Source: Panicum virgatum
Lineage: Eukaryota; Streptophyta; Magnoliopsida; Poales; Poaceae
Direction of reading: 5' to 3'
Assembly (NCBI RefSeq): GCF_016808335.1
Contig: NC_053141.1
Coordinates: 18,421,756-18,485,755 of the forward strand
Length of the DNA stretch: 64,000 nt
Of the stretch, positions 1 through 12,312 are shown one piece after another; the stretch's first letter is position 1, and each line of letters opens with the position of its first letter. The notes under the pieces are model-generated. The model ran no database searches, was not told where the DNA came from, and saw only the letters and a list, made by a program, of their open reading frames with translations. A program made the translations under genes and the position numbers.

Positions 1-2207
1 TGAGGTGCTTGCTGCATTCAGAAAGTTCTTTTTTTTTCGGTCTCTATTATTTTGTCATTCGTAGAAACACTGTTACTTATTTACTAACGGGAATAGGATA
101 GATACCCATAACTTTTTCTTTCACGCGCGAACCATCAGGTTGAAAGTTAAAGATTCTACCTAACCAACAGGTTGAAAGTTGAAGATTCTGGAACGTGCAG
201 GCAGCACAGAAGTTCTCGAGAAGCGCTGCTCCGTCCAGCAGCCGAGTAACTAGGGTGCAGTACATGGCGCCGTACCCTGAGTTCATGAGGGCACAGTGGT
301 GGCACATGGATGCATGTTCGCATGCGCCCCCTGCCCTGATATCTTGGTGCCTGTTACTTATTCAGATTTGCATGTACAGTCTCTTTGGTTTTTACCTTTT
401 AGTGTCTCAGAGAAAGAATCAGGGCTCAGGACTTGGATTGTCCTGGAAGTTTCATTAGGGCACTTATTAGAAGGATTTTTTTCTTTGATTTTCTAAGAAC
501 AACCTCAATAAAAGTGTCATGAGCATTAAATTTGCTGACATAACAAAAGAGAGAGAAATGAGGGTGTCATAAAATGTGAAAATGAGTGTCAGCATCATGA
601 TATCCTTCCATCTCGGTTACCTACTTCACAATTTTGGTAACTGTACGATGATACTCCTCACTGAGATGGGTCTAAATTGCATCATCTGTTTTTTCTACAA
701 GCAAAAATCCCCTTGGCTCATGTGTGGCCCTGACTCACTTGCATTTGAACTTTGGAGAGCATCATCCCCATCAGGCCATTACTTCCAAATAGCACTGGTC
801 TGCCTAAGACACACTGGCACGATCACACACTAAACAACTACAGCTTTGTAAGACGACCGGAGATCAGATCCGGTTGACCGGCGATCACCGTGACCCAGAG
901 GTCAAATGACCTGTACGCTGCCGAGCTTAGCGGCCGCTGCCGCCTGGTCCAGTCCCCAAGCTCTCATGCAGCAGGTGGCGACCACAAGCCCATGATGGTG
1001 GGCCACGGGTTCATTCGACACGCCCAGCACGAGTACAACACGACGGCGGTCGGCGGCGAACCGCGGCGAGTGATGTCGTCGTCATCGTCGATCGAGCTCC
1101 TGGGGCCGGCCGGGCCGGGGCGCTACTAGCTGATACTTTTCCTTCCTTCCTATGCGGCCGGCAGACGCTTGCCGTCGCGATCGGCGGGGCACGGGCTCCG
1201 AGAGGAATGATGGCGCGTCGTGCTCGGCTGCTCGCCGTCGTCACGCATGCATGGTCCAGACCAGAGGTCCAGGGGTCCAGGGCCCTGGCCGTCCGTCCTA
1301 TGCGTTTACACATGGAGGCCGGCATGGCCCTTTCTTTCTCGTTCTCTCAGCTCTCACGGACGGACGACGCCACAGCCCACAGGTAGTGGTGGCACATGCC
1401 TGACGATGATGGGACTTGGGAGGAGCCGGGCACCTGCGGCTGCAAACCATGTCAGGCGTGGCTTTCAGAATTCAGATGGAGGCCGGTGGACCGGCTGCAT
1501 CGGGCTGGTGTCAGGGAATTGCGCCGGCTTTGGTGTGGGCAATCAACAGTGTCTGCATGAACTCAAAGTCTGAAACTCGACTGATGCTGCGACAGGTTGA
1601 AGAGGTTCAGAGCAAGGAACAGTATGAGAGGCTCCAGCACCCATACGGCAAACGTGGATCGGAATTCGTCTCGCCGATGATTCGAGATTCAGTTTGTGAC
1701 TTGTGAATGAATGTCGCCGATCGCGTTGGACGTGGCGAGAAACCGCATGAATAGCCGACAACTTCCCACAAAAACACAGGGCTACTGCTCCATGTTCACG
1801 TACTTCTTCTCAGTGTTTACCAGATAGATGGTCCCGTCCGGTGATATATATAGTATGTATGTAGTGCCTCGTGATGCTCGAGACAAGTAGCAACATGCTG
1901 GGATTTGATCATAACACATCGTAGATACGACGAAAGGAAACAAAATAATTGAAATGGGTAGCAACGTTTGGACCTTCCTCGGATCCCTCTGCCTGCGGCA
2001 ATGTTCTCTCTCTTCTCCCAGGATTCAGAGGAAGCAAGCTCCAGTCGCATCGCATTCAGCGGGCGCATAGCGTCTTTGTGCACCTGCTGCAAAGCCGTTA
2101 TCAATCTGCAGACAGGTTGCAGACACAGGAGGAAACAAGAAGATGATGGCTCACCAATCCTACAGCAGCGCTAGCTGCTGCGAGGGTGAGTGGCCGGAGT
2201 GACACAA
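1..2207. other. Intergenic, no gene supported
   Basis: No open frame here has a recognisable domain, and most begin at non-ATG codons. The stretch around 900-1700 is GC-rich and might be old promoter or captured coding DNA, but no family could be read from it in any frame. Nothing else was identified. Confidence 0.6.
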
Positions 2208-2449
2208 GAGTAAGGCTAATAATTTAGCTCATTGCTGACTGCAAGACTCTTTGCAGCTCATCTCTCAGCTCATTTGTATATTGATTTAGCTCCCCGCCAT
2301 TAATATATGGCCCACTTGTCTATCTCATAAACTTTCTTGGTTCTTGTGTCAAAGCTGGCTGTAAACTTACAACCCACTTCCTCTCTCTCCTCTTCTCTTT
2401 CCTCCACGTCATCATTTAGCCTGCTTTTAGCCCACCATAATATTTGCTC
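2208..2449. mobile_element. Possible MITE with GAGYAA ends
   Basis: The left end (gagtaaggctaataat) and the reverse complement of the right end (gagcaaatattatggtggg) are similar, and both are followed by 'ggctaa' or 'ttagct' motifs. This resembles a common grass MITE family whose ends begin GAGCAA. No convincing target-site duplication was found, so both boundaries and class are tentative. Confidence 0.35.
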
Positions 2450-2504
2450 TAAAGGGTGTAGGCAAATAGAGCTCTCGGGCCGTGATATGGCTAGGTGTGT
2501 GTCT

Positions 2505-3528
2505 TGTTGGAATTTGTGCTAGGCCCAAATGAATATTTCACAAATTTCATATTAAATCTCAAAGGCCTCATGTGAGCATGAGGAAGTGAAGGAGTGGTGC
2601 AAGCCTTTGATCCCAGCCATAAGGCTATTCTTGCCTCTCCAAGCTATGTGTGTGGGAGAGAAAAAAAGTTCCACATGCACGCGCTTGCCTCACCAGGTCG
2701 GGCTGGGGCGAAGGGTTCGGGCACGCGACATCCGCTTGAATGGTCCGTCGAAATCCGGCTTCTCGCCTTGCGGGGGGGAGGGGGCTGCTTTTGCTGTTTT
2801 ATTTTTGGTTACTTGGCCATTAAGTTTACTAGATATAAAAAGTCTAATCAGTTTCCTAATTTGATCTCCTATATATACAATTTATCTGCCTTCACCAAAA
2901 TTAATCCAATCTGAGTTAGGGTTTTGCCTCTTCTCGCTGCTGCGCCGCCACAGTAGTCTTCTCCATCCCGAGCGCCGACGTGCACCGGCAAAATGTTCAC
3001 GTGACTGCTCAAGATCTTTACGGCTCGTCCTCCATCAAAGTCCGGCGCTGCGGCGTATCGTCTTCTTCAACGCCGTTTGCTGCGCTTCATCAGCAACACC
3101 ATCGTCACTCCTTCCACTTCGCTAGCGGTCACTCAACATCTCCATGTGCAAATGCTCAGTACGTGCGCTGTGATCGGATTCTTTCTTTAATCATGTTTTC
3201 TGAGATCATGGTCCCACTGTGTCTTGTTACTAGCTTTGCAATGATGTGGTGGTGAACCTCTCATTCGTCTTCAGTGCTCTGAACCGTGCGGGAAGGTTTT
3301 CCATCACACGGCTCACCAGCTTGAACCTTATACTTATGTAAGAACAGGCAATTGTCTAATTATTCAACATGTGTGTGTTCTCGCTGATGCTGCAAATGTG
3401 AGGCTTCTGGTTCGGTTCCGTGCAGTGCGCAACAGAGAGTCAGTGAACGTTAAAAGTTTATTTGCAAGAAAATAGAGGGCTTAATTGGGTTTTGTGTGTA
3501 GGATTTCTGAATATGCTGAGTTCCAACA
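2505..3528 (+). repeat. LTR-like block, TGTTGGAA...TTCCAACA
   Basis: The block begins TGTTGGAA and ends with its exact complement TTCCAACA, as LTRs do. A TATA-like 'ctatatataca' near 2870 is followed by a GC-rich leader. The 5 bases outside each end (tgtct and aatat) do not match, so this is not a clean solo LTR. No primer-binding site follows it. It may be an LTR left by recombination between two elements. Confidence 0.5.
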
Positions 3529-3755
3529 AATATATAATTTCTCAACTGTTGGTTAGGCATATGTTATCTGCTAATGTATGCTTGCCATACATAAGAGCAT
3601 AAATAAGGTTATACACTACATGCATGCATTTCAGGAGATGGTTTATCTCCGTTTCTTATCTCGGATTGTAAAGAGGCTCCAAAGAACCCAAGGCACTATT
3701 GATTATATTGTGTTTGCAGAATTAGTTGTGTAATGCAATATATAGTCGGTTAATG

Positions 3756-3756
3756 C

Positions 3757-3830
<74 letters not shown>

Positions 3831-3845
3831 GAAGAAGAAGAAGAA
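3756..3845. repeat. (AAT)n then (GAA)n microsatellite
   Basis: About 75 bases of AAT repeat, interrupted once by 'act' near 3809, run directly into roughly five GAA units. This is a simple sequence repeat with no spacer structure. Confidence 0.95.
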
Positions 3846-4012
3846 CATGGTGAAAAGTTATATATGCAATGCTTAAACAATGAAAAAATTATAATAATTT
3901 TTAGATATGAAATACGTAATATGCAAAACTTAAGTTTGATTGCGTTGGTAAAAATAACAGATTCAAAATCACATGAAATATTTAGATACATACAAATGAA
4001 GAGAAATATTAT

Positions 4013-5245
4013 GGGGTGATTGCATTCTTACCCTCTCACTCCAAATTGCAATTGTAATTTTACCCATTTTTGTCCGCTTTATGATTTTACCCTACGTTTT
4101 AAAATTGAAGACTGAGTTTGCCCCTACTCCGTGAACAACATGTAACAGTGTCAAATAAACTGAGAATAGAACAATTTTCCCTTATGAATATGACCCTAGT
4201 TTTATGAGAACACAATGCTTTTACCCCTGTTCGACATTAAATATTTGGACCACATTCCAACATATCTAAAAAGAAATTTGCCAACCAATAGCTTACTTTT
4301 AAAATCCAAACAAAGCAAAATTTGCTGACAGAATATGTCCTTTGCTAAAAAAATATTTTTGCCCGAGGATATTGCAAAACCATGTATATTTGCTAATTGT
4401 AGTTAATAGAATAATATTTTCAACTCAAAACATTTCAATCTGGACAAGTATACTCTTACTCTTCATTATCCATGATTTTGGTAAGAAAAATAAGGTAGAA
4501 GAACAAAAGCAAGATTATCCCACGCAGTTCTGGTGAGTAGACGGGGCAGCACCGCAGCACCACCGGGCGCGAGGGAACAAGCACCGCAGAGCATAGCAGC
4601 GGGCATCCCTAGATGCTGCACGCGCATCGCCGTGGCTGCAGCACGGCGGCGGGGAGAAAAACTAAGAAACGAAAAAAATGGACCATGGCTCACTGAGGTC
4701 ACCGGTGGAATCCTGCCACCTCGAGCACCATCACACATGCGCCCCTGACGATGCACTTGCGCCAACGCCGCTCACCTTGTGCCTCTGCAGTGCGCCCCGC
4801 GCCTCGCACCTTCAACACTTGGTACCCACGGGCAGGGAGGGTAGCCGGGCTGACTTAGATGTCAACCTCCGAAAAAGGAGGGTTGGAGTTCGAATCCCGG
4901 ACGACGCACCTCGCTGGGACCGGGAGTGAGGGCGTCGCCGTCCGGGCGAATCATAGAGAGAAGCTGGTTTTCCGCTTAAGCTTCCAAAGAATCTAGGGGC
5001 TAACCCAGCCTCTGGCCTTCGAACACTGTGGTGCCTAGGGATGAGGGGCATTCTTATCTTTTCGCTAGGATTTTCTCTTTTTTTCCTAATTTGTTTATTC
5101 TGTGTGCAACTAACACATTTAAGAATAGGGGTAAACCGAGTCTTCAATTTTTTTCAAAAAAATAGAGATAAAATTACAAAGCGAATGAAAATGAGTGCAA
5201 AATCACAATTACAGTTCGAAGCAAGGGCAAGAACACATTAACCCC
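4013..5245. mobile_element. Mutator-like element with long TIRs, GC-rich cargo
   Basis: The two ends form diverged inverted repeats of roughly 150 bases (left from 'ggggtgattgcattcttacc'; right reads the same way on the minus strand). Nine-base direct repeats flank it: aaatattat at 4004-4012 and aaacattat at 5246-5254, differing at one base. That TSD length and long-TIR structure are typical of MULEs. The interior from about 4530 to 4800 is GC-rich and unlike the AT-rich ends, suggesting captured host DNA, but the source gene was not recognised. A tRNA B-box-like 'gagttcgaatcccgg' lies near 4887. Confidence 0.8.
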
Positions 5246-5254
5246 AAACATTAT

Positions 5255-7264
5255 ATGAAAATAGCAGCACATGATATGACAAATTTTCCATTTGAACTCA
5301 TATATACCCCAATGGTCGTCCAAAGTTTCAGATACAGGGGTCCAAAGGGAAAACTCTTCATTTTTCTTATCTTTTTTATTTGTCCATTTCTATAACTATT
5401 ATCACCGTTTGGTTCTAACCATAAATTAATTGTGATAGTGATTATCAATTCTTCACCTGATTATGATAATCTGGATTTCCACACAGGTAATGTCGATTAC
5501 AAATCCGACGGTGGAAATGCTCTAGGTCGAACCGACTCTTATTGTATCTATGTGCTAGTGATTCTTGGTTGGTCAACACTTAACACAACATCTGTTTGAA
5601 ACAATACCAAGGGAATAAGTTGGATGCAGTGCCATCTATTCTATAAACCATACACATGTGCTGATTCATCACATTCCGGGCATGGTCTTCCCAGTTTTCT
5701 ATCGCTAAATCCTGGTTTGCCGCTAAGACTCAAACTGTAGAAGCATGGATAAGAACAACAGCAAGCGGACAGAGGTGACAAGCCTCTCTCCATGTTTCAA
5801 GGAGGGTCAGCATGCATGAGACTGAGCTTGGAAACTAAACAAAAGCTACCTGGCCATTGCTACCTTGGATAACACCAAGGTTACCTTTTTGAAATCAGAA
5901 GCAGGCATGTGCGTACTGCTTACTCACTGAGAGCAAAGCATGCTTGGATGCAGATGCAGTCAAATGCAATCCGCCACTCCAAGTCCAAGTGGACAGGTCT
6001 GATAGGCATGACCAATCTCTTTTGCATCTGCACCCAAACTAGGGGTATGGAAAGAACCTAGTAGGGCTTCCCAAGGTGCTCTTTACATCTCAATCATCTA
6101 GGATGACATGCCTTTTTTCAAGAGAGATCTGAGGTGAACAGCATGTGCTAAATTTTTCTGGACGAGAGGTTTCATTAGGTGAACAGCATGTGCTAAATTA
6201 AAATAAAATTAGAAAATATCGATCTAAACAACGGTTTAAATGAAAAAGGTAATCTTAGCCTTTTGAAATAGATGGCATGTGATGCAGGGGTTAACAAAGG
6301 TAGGATCAGGCAACTTAAAAACAAACCCTAGATTCCCAGGAGCCCAAAACCAAGAAAAGTGAGCAATTTGACAGACTGATCCTGTCAAGTTGCACCCAAA
6401 TTTTGGGCAGCCGTGGGAGGCCGCATGGGTCCCTGTGACAGACGGGCTGCCCTTCAGATCTCTAATAATTCTTGAAAGGAGCGATGCGTGGCTTTGGCTG
6501 GGCAGGAGGAGCCCATCCATGTGTCCGCATGCCACGGGCACCTGAATAGCGGCATGTGGTTTCCAGGGGACAGCCTCGCCAAAGCATGGTACAAACAGTA
6601 CTCGCCAGCGCCCCCATTGACAAATGTGTGTTGCTCTCAGTGCTTCAAGGGGCCACCTTCCAGTGCACCTGGCACTTGATTTTGATGCTAATATAGTTGG
6701 GATCCTGTGCTACCATATAGTGTGAGGAGAGGAAGTTGCTACTCCCTCTCATAGCTATTAATGCTATATATGTGATGTTGGAGTACTGGATCATGGCTTG
6801 TGGTTGATAAAAAAACCATTTGGATTATTTGCATTGTGTTTTTGTTATGACCTTTTGTTTGACAAAGTTATCAAGAAACTCCTACAATGTAGGTTCATTG
6901 CAGAGGGACACTTGAACATTGGACAGAAAACCAGTAAATGTCGAATGCTGATCTTGGTGTGCGTGCCATCCTCCAAGTACACCTAAACGAATAATATGGA
7001 TATGGATGCCGAATGCAGAAAACAAGTGAGTTAACAATATATCCTCTCAAAAACTGTCCAAATGGGACTAATATCCTGGGCCACATGATAAAAAATTGTG
7101 AAGAACAATAATAACTCGCGATCACTTGAAATAAAACACACTAGGTAAATATCTGATGTCATGTAGTGTATGAAGCTGCTCCACGCCAGAATTTGAGCTG
7201 CTATGTGCTAACTTTATGTAAATTAGATATATTAGAGGCCAAGAATATAGATGGATATGAAAAA
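5255..7264. other. Intergenic, nothing identified
   Basis: AT-rich sequence without a supported gene, RNA or bounded element. Short frames here show no known domain. Confidence 0.55.
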
Positions 7265-7777
7265 GGCGAAATAGGCTTTTGGTCCCTCATCTTTGCCCCG
7301 AGAGTCAAGTTGGTCCCTTAACTTTTATTTTTAGGTCAAACTCATCCTTTATATTGATATAGCTCTTCATGGTAACACAAGACCGATGTGAAAATTCATT
7401 CTTTTTCGCCCTTGGCTGCTTCTTCCAATACTCAATTTCCATTGCTGTGTCGTTATGACTAATCAAAGATAGAACACAATAGATGTATTATTCTCTTTCC
7501 CTGCTCTCTGTATCCCATATGTGCTGGAGTGCCCTTTTGTATCTAATTTGATCTACGTTATACAAGAACAACATGCAAATTGAGGAAGGAACTAAATAGC
7601 CAAGGGTAAAGCGGACTTTTGGCATTAGTCTTATATACTATTATAGAGCATCACATTAGTATAAGGATAAATTTGACCAAAAAACAAAAATTGAGGGACT
7701 AAATTGGACTTCCAAAAAGTTGAAATACGGACTTGACCCTTAGTGTAAAGTTGATAGACCAAAACACATATTTTGCC
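7265..7777. mobile_element. Diverged long-TIR (MULE-like) element
   Basis: The left segment ('aggcttttggtccctcatc', then 'gtcaagttggtccc') is matched in inverted orientation by the right segment near 7660-7777 ('gagggactaaattgg', 'gacttgaccctta', 'tagaccaaaac'). The arms are about 120 bases and quite diverged. No clear 9-base duplication was found, so the ends are approximate. Confidence 0.45.
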
Positions 7778-8461
7778 GATAAAAAACTCATCGACATTGG
7801 AGTTGTCTCCGGTCCTACGAAGCATGTTTGATAACTGAGGCCCACTAGGTTGAACAGAACTATACTTCGACTATGGAATAAGCACTTCATGCATGTCTCC
7901 CATGTTATTTTGTTTATTATAGTACAGTTTCACAGGAAGAGGTTACATATCCCTATCGAAATAGGTACTATCATCTTGCAATATTCGAACACGAGTTTTC
8001 GGAACAGAAACCGTGTGTGTACACGTCCAGAAATTCAATGCAATGTGATGACGATACTGTTCTTCCAACTTGATTTGAGAGAATTATAAATTTTAAAGAA
8101 AAGAATATATCTGTCTAAAGGAACTAGATTGGTTATGGGTACTTATCAAAAGGACGACTGGCGGCATATACATACTATGGGTCGGTCCAGTGATTCTGTT
8201 TGTAGTAGTGATCAAGCCTAGACTACTAGAGTTGATATGGACATATTAATTTACACAAATATGCCACAAAAATTCTGCCGGGCTCAAATTTGTCCACAAA
8301 TGTAATGTAGCTAATTTATTCAATTAGGAGCTGACCTTCGCTAACTAGGAGATAACCCCAAGGCATTAATGAGGGACATGTGAGTCTTTTCTTATCCCCT
8401 TGACTTGTTCTGAAAATTCACGATCTCTTGTATTTGTGGATGTACAGCACATGCTTTTGTG

Positions 8462-8664
8462 CAGTGGCGAATCTAGCAAACACATCTAGAGGGGGCTCAT
8501 CTCCCTTCTCATCTTCTTCCTCCCCTTCTTTTCTTCTTCTTCTCCCCTTCTTCTTCATAATTTCTTCCTAAAAATGAAAGGGGGGCTTAGGGGGGGTATC
8601 CATTGATGTTGGGGAGGTAGAGGGGGCTTGATCCCCCCTAGCCCCCCCTTTGGATCCGCCCCTG
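8462..8664. mobile_element. hAT-type MITE, 8-bp TSD
   Basis: A 203-base element with imperfect terminal inverted repeats (cagtggcgaatcta and, on the other strand, caggggcggatcca). It is flanked by a perfect 8-base duplication, cttttgtg, at 8454-8461 and 8665-8672. An 8-base TSD with CAG-type ends is characteristic of hAT elements. It has no coding capacity and its interior is rich in C/T and G runs. Confidence 0.85.
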
Positions 8665-8672
8665 CTTTTGTG

Positions 8673-9720
8673 CTTACTAGTTATTGTACCTAGCTCTGAC
8701 TTGGAAGCAAAAATATTCATACACTTCTCAGCACACCATATTTTTTTCCTCGTAATTAAACTACAAGCTTCAAAAATATGTTGCACGCAATAAGATTAAA
8801 CTAAACTAAATTGCTCTTAGTAAACACAAGAACTAAATTTAGTATATATGGAGAACCAAAGATCAAGTTAGCCACTTTATTCATTTTATTTTTGAAATTG
8901 CAAGGAAACTACACGCGTACACAGACATCCACGAGTGTGCTGCGAAAACACATCTACCAATTTTGACTGCTCAAAGAACTCAATAGTTTACGGAAAATGA
9001 CCATGCTTTTGAAGCTTCCTTCAAGAGCATATTTTTCATAAAATTAGCTGCACATTTAGTTTTTTGCTCCCTACAAGACGAGTACACCCAGAAAAATTGA
9101 AGATTTTTTTTCGTTTTTATGGAATTTTATGTAATATATACCAACAAAAATCCGGATGGAATTCACATGTAGCTTTTATGGGATTAGTAACCCCCATGTG
9201 GCTACCATGTGAGTGCCCTTCTTGAGTTTTGGCGCTAAGAGGAAGGGGGATGGTGTGGAAGAAAAGGCACTGCATGGTGGGCTCTGCCATATGCCCCCAC
9301 AGCCACAAGCTATCATGCTTCCATGTTACTGTCTCGCTGCCGCTGCACTCAAATGCCCAGCCAACACAAAGTCAAGAGAGCCTCTTGCTAATGGAGATAC
9401 ACATGCAAGGCTGCTACAGCAAGAATCATACGATCCACATGCATACTACTCTTGCAGACTTCAACACTGTTTTTGCATAATGTATTTACTATCGTGGAAT
9501 TTGAAGTTTTACTTATGTTTAGATTTAGTATGTTCACTGATAAGAAATATAAGGAATTGAAGTTGGTTTATAAACAGTGTTGCATGAATAACTTCTTGTA
9601 CATATACATGTTGTCTATTCTACTCACGGTGTGTGTTGAACGCAACAGCAGAGCGCCGCCCAATCCGATCAGTCCATGAAAATTCCGCTTCCATAAAAAC
9701 AAAAAACTTTATTTGATATA
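8673..9720. other. Intergenic, nothing identified
   Basis: No gene or bounded repeat was recognised. Frames near 9213-9560 lack any domain and overlap one another on both strands. Confidence 0.5.
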
Positions 9721-9734
9721 ATTATATATGATAT

Positions 9735-9749
9735 TTTTTTGCGGGTAAA
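9735..9749 (-). mobile_element. 15-bp micro-retroposon insertion
   Basis: The 14-base sequence attatatatgatat occurs at 9721-9734 and again at 9750-9763. Between the copies lie 15 bases that read 'tttacccgcaaaaaa' on the minus strand, a short sequence ending in an A run. This is the pattern of an extremely 5'-truncated LINE-type insertion with target-site duplication. Confidence 0.55.
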
Positions 9750-10211
9750 ATTATATATGATATTTACTTTAACTGGAACAAAAGTGGCAATGTCACGTGA
9801 ATAATTTGCTATAATCATGAAAGCTGCACGTGTTTGTTTACAGAACTGAATATGTTCCGTGATCATTCTAGTAATGGGAAGTAGAATCTCCAGTTACATA
9901 TTTGGATTGCATGATGTGCAATATGGAGGCAAACAAAAAGAAGGGAAAGGTATACACGGATCGAGCTGTACAGGAACAATACTAATGGATGGTCAATTCA
10001 CTTTATTTCTAAATTATCACACTTTTGGTCAAAAAAGTATTCAAGAACTTAAAGTATGCCCTCTCGATGCACTCCGCAATTTTAGTACAATGATTTTCAA
10101 GTCTTCTCCTATCATTCTTTCTTAATTGCTCGTTGTGCTTTGATGCAAAGACTCAACTTTTCTTTTCGTGAACCTGCATTAATGCAATGACACAACTTGT
10201 ATGATATGTTT

Positions 10212-10870
10212 CACTACTAGAAAAATAACATTTTGTCACGCACGTTAGTACCAGACACAATTTGGTCCGGTACAAAAGCTACTACGGAGCCATTTTAGTA
10301 TCGAGTGTCCGTATCAAAACACCACCCAGTATTAAAAGCCACCTTTTAGTATCGGTCGGTGTCTTGACCCGACATTAAAATAACTCGGCCATTTAGTGTT
10401 GGTTGATAATTCCATGCGATACTAAAGGGTGACATTTAGTAGCGGATGATATTTTTTACATGATACTAAATGATATTCTATAGGTTAATTCAAAATGAAT
10501 GCTGCATCTCTCCCACTTATATGTGGTGTTTATATGGAATGGTAAGAGAGGCTCGCGCAATGCTTGAGGTCATGGGTTTGAGTCCCACAAAACGTGCACG
10601 TTCATTTACATGTGAAAAAAAATCACGTGACTTCGGATGTACACGTGTGCGAGCCACCTGAGAGTCTGAAAAAAAATTCTTCATTTTTATAATGTAAAAC
10701 ATTTAAGCACCGGTTGGTATTATCAGCCGGTACTAAATATCTTATTAAATACAGATTGCACGTTAGTAGACCAAGCAGTACCAGTTGCCACGTGTACTAA
10801 GTGGGTTTCTCACCTAGTACTAGAAGTCAGTTATCTAGCTGTGTGTGCATCGTAACGATACCAAGTATAA
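10212..10870. mobile_element. CACTA-like non-autonomous element
   Basis: It begins CACTACTAGAAAA, the standard CACTA terminus in grasses. It then carries many diverged copies of 'ttagtatcgg' and 'gatactaa' subterminal motifs in both orientations, as far as about 10740. The right terminus is degraded, so the end is approximate. A tRNA-like module lies near 10530-10600 ('ggaatggtaagagaggctcg' and B-box-like 'gggtttgagtcccac'). Confidence 0.6.
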
Positions 10871-11708
10871 AAGCCGCAACTACAATATGCTGAAATTAAC
10901 GTTACAATAATCGTCTAAAGTTGATAATGATCCTTTAATTTTATATGGAAATACATTGCTACTTTGATCCAGGAAAAAAAGAATCGCCTAATAAAAGGCT
11001 TGCTTAGTCAGTTTGCTTTGGCGAATGGACACGTCCTCCGTTTCTCCGGAAACAATATTTAGCATTGATTTGTGAGGACTATTTGGATGTTATTACGGTC
11101 CAAGTGGGGCTGGTCCAGCATGTGCAGGCATGTGCATGGTCTGCAGCCCATCCCCTTCCCTCTTCCCAAGTCCCAACCCTCTTCTAACATGCTGTCCCCT
11201 CCAGAAAGTGTACTCTTTCTCCTCTTCTTTTCCTTTTCCCATACCATCTTTCATATTCACACCTTTTGTTTCTTACTCACTAAGTTTATTTAATAGTGAA
11301 TATAAAAACTTGGAAAAAAAATGCACACTCCAGTGGAAGTTACATAACTGCTTTTGACGGTTAAAAAGACCGTTCGAGATGGGGGGTCCCTCTATCTGTC
11401 TAAGATATTTTTCTCTTTGTGCATACCATTATTATTTTTACTTTGTTGAAACAGAATACACACTGACTTATGAAAATAATTACTACCCCAATCAAAAGTT
11501 CTGTAATGAAAAGGATGAGCATATTATCCAAGACTGGTATTTTGAAAGGTCTCATCCTACGATACTTTAAGAATCTAATTTTTATTCTCTACCAGGTTTA
11601 AAAATCAAAGCATTCATATTTGTAATCACCTGAAAGTAATATTTACCTAATTAATAATTTATTTCATACAAATAACTCATTATCTGATCATGTAAGTAAG
11701 TACAACAT
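10871..11708. other. Intergenic, nothing identified
   Basis: AT-rich sequence with a pyrimidine-rich stretch at 11150-11270. No supported gene or bounded element. Confidence 0.5.
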
Positions 11709-11711
11709 CTA

Positions 11712-11954
11712 GGCCTTGTTTAGTTGCCTTCAAAATTCCAAAACTTTACAAGATTCCCCATCACATCAAATGTTTCAATGCATGCATGAAGTATTAAATG
11801 TAGCTAAATAAAATAACTAATTACACAGTTTGTCTATAATTTGCGAAACGAATCTTTTGAGCCTAATTAACCAATGACGGGATAATAATTACCAAATACA
11901 AATGAAAGTGCTATAGTACTTTACGTCCAAAAGTATTCGCATCTAAATAGGGCC
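11712..11954. mobile_element. MITE with GGCCTTGTTTAG end
   Basis: It starts ggccttgtttagtt and ends in an imperfect complement (aaatagggcc). The internal sequence ('gacgaatc'-like, 'gagcctaattaa', 'caaatacaaatgaaagtgcta') is that of a very common grass MITE family. Flanking cta at 11709-11711 and 11955-11957 is the likely 3-base duplication. The superfamily is not assigned here. Confidence 0.7.
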
Positions 11955-12152
11955 CTAGTCGAATTTACTCATTGTTGAGGCAGATAAAAAAAAGGAAACA
12001 GTACAATGCGTATGTCCCAATTAACAGGGCTCTTTCTTTTACTAAATCCAAATGGATGGTTCAAACAAGAACAATATACCCTGCACGCTGCACAATGAAT
12101 AGCAGCTGAGCAAGGCCACATGCAACTTTCTTGGGCACACATAGCTACCTGC

Positions 12153-12160
12153 TTTATATT
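12153..12160 (+). promoter_or_regulatory. TATA-like box upstream of IBH1-like gene
   Basis: 'tttatatt' lies about 155 bases before the chosen ATG. It is followed by a CT-rich leader (12180-12260) typical of grass 5'UTRs. Position and composition are the only support. Confidence 0.4.
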
Positions 12161-12312
12161 CACATAAACCCCTCTCCCCTTGCAGCTCCTACAACAACAC
12201 AAACCCATCACCTTCCTCCTCTCCTCTTCATCTCCTTCCATTTCCTTCCAAAAAACAATCGAGCAAGCAAGGGAAGCTAGCTAATTTCTTGTTCCTTGCG
12301 TGGGGGACACCA

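Noticed and set aside
3756..3845. CRISPR-like array
   Set aside because: A trinucleotide microsatellite without spacers, in a plant genome.
4860..4905. Functional tRNA gene near the B-box-like gagttcgaatcccgg
   Set aside because: No cloverleaf could be drawn around it; it lies within a MULE.
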